Assembly: GCA_015655335.1 (NCBI GenBank)
Contig: JAATFF010000155.1
Span: forward strand, 1 to 64,000
Length of the DNA stretch: 64,000 nt
Direction of reading: 5' to 3'
From: Lysobacterales bacterium
GTDB lineage: Bacteria > Pseudomonadota > Gammaproteobacteria > Xanthomonadales > Rhodanobacteraceae
Positions 63,785 through 64,000 of this stretch are shown one piece after another (position 1 is the stretch's first letter; every line of letters begins with the position of its first letter). The notes beneath the pieces were generated by a model, which saw only the letters and a list, made by a program, of their open reading frames with translations, made no database searches and was not told where the DNA came from. The translations under genes were made by a program, and so were the position numbers.

Positions 63785-64000
63785 TCAATGCTCGGCGCGA
63801 ATCGCCTGCAGCAAGCTGGCGCCCGCATCGGCGAGGCACCCGTCGTTGTGGATTACCACGCTACCTGGTGGTACCGGATACGCATCCGCGCGTGCGAGGC
63901 GTGCGGCGATTTCCGGTTCGGTTTCGCGACCGCGCGCAGCAAGGCGTGCGGCGATTGACAATGCGCTGGCGGTGATCAATACAGGGCGCAGCGATTGAAA
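63785..64000 (-). CDS. phnN: Ribose 1,5-bisphosphokinase PhnN, C-terminal end (start outside window)
   Basis: Minus frame open to the window edge, 71 residues: FQSLRPVLITASALSIAARLAARGRETEPEIAARLARA ... VVIHNDGCLADAGASLLQAI. The LITA-x-x-x-x-ARLAARGRE segment is the lid region of PhnN, and HNDGxLADAG its last strand. PhnN makes PRPP from ribose 1,5-bisphosphate in phosphonate use. The upstream part and the phn genes are not in the window. Confidence 0.82.
   Translation of the reverse strand, partial: FQSLRPVLITASALSIAARLAARGRETEPEIAARLARADAYPVPPGSVVIHNDGCLADAGASLLQAIRAEH

Noticed and set aside
1..64000. CRISPR array, prophage or insertion sequence
   Set aside because: No regularly spaced direct repeats, no transposase or integrase and no phage structural genes were seen on either strand.

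Overview
The window (64 kb, high GC, about 50 supportable genes) reads as chromosomal DNA of a gammaproteobacterium close to Dyella, Luteibacter or Rhodanobacter (Rhodanobacteraceae, Xanthomonadales). This placement is an inference from gene content: a large Oar-like TonB-dependent receptor, many Tat-exported hydrolases, S53 peptidase, GDCCVxC protein, arsenic operon and secreted phospholipase C. I saw no rRNA, tRNA, CRISPR array, prophage or intact insertion sequence.

Layout. 1-7.7 kb: the end of a NarX/LiaS-type sensor kinase, a large autotransporter with Ig-like repeats, a scrap of a second autotransporter, a BON-domain protein, a YihY/BrkB membrane protein, a small secreted Tyr/Gly-rich protein and a DUF1080 hydrolase, with a gene-poor kilobase between the last two. 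8-9.6 kb: a secreted serine beta-lactamase-like hydrolase. 10-18 kb: an operon read on the minus strand for the lower protocatechuate/gallate 4,5-cleavage route (amidohydrolase, 4,5-dihydroxyphthalate-decarboxylase-like protein, DctA-type transporter, OprB-type porin, LigK aldolase, LigJ hydratase), opposed by a LysR regulator with two helix-turn-helix domains. No ring-cleavage dioxygenase is present. 18-20.8 kb: the arsenic operon arsR-arsI-arsC-acr3 plus a GDCCVxC protein. 20.9-22.7 kb: a divergent metallo-hydrolase/TetR pair.

23.2-30.1 kb: cysteine-dioxygenase-like cupin, FAD/NAD(P)-binding protein, TonB receptor and a thioredoxin-fold TPR protein in one direction, perhaps for uptake and oxidation of a thiol compound. 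30.2-31.5 kb: a paralogue of the small secreted protein and a DUF899 protein. 31.7-38.6 kb: three exported mannosidases (GH2, GH125, GH92), a set suited to high-mannose glycans. 38.9-44.1 kb: an FAD monooxygenase, a class A beta-lactamase, a membrane protein and a diguanylate cyclase behind a sigma-54 type promoter. 44.4-48.5 kb: two fasciclin paralogues with duplicated leaders, an aspartyl/asparaginyl beta-hydroxylase and small proteins.

48.5-64 kb: a GST/Lrp divergent pair, a second diguanylate cyclase, a sedolisin (S53) peptidase with a strong terminator, a DHA2-type MFS exporter, a second FAD monooxygenase divergent from a TetR regulator with repeated GTTAG sites, a DUF5690 transporter-like protein, a small protein behind a possible RNA switch, a GNAT acetyltransferase, a Tat-exported phospholipase C and the end of phnN. 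All family assignments come from reading the translated proteins; no database search was run.
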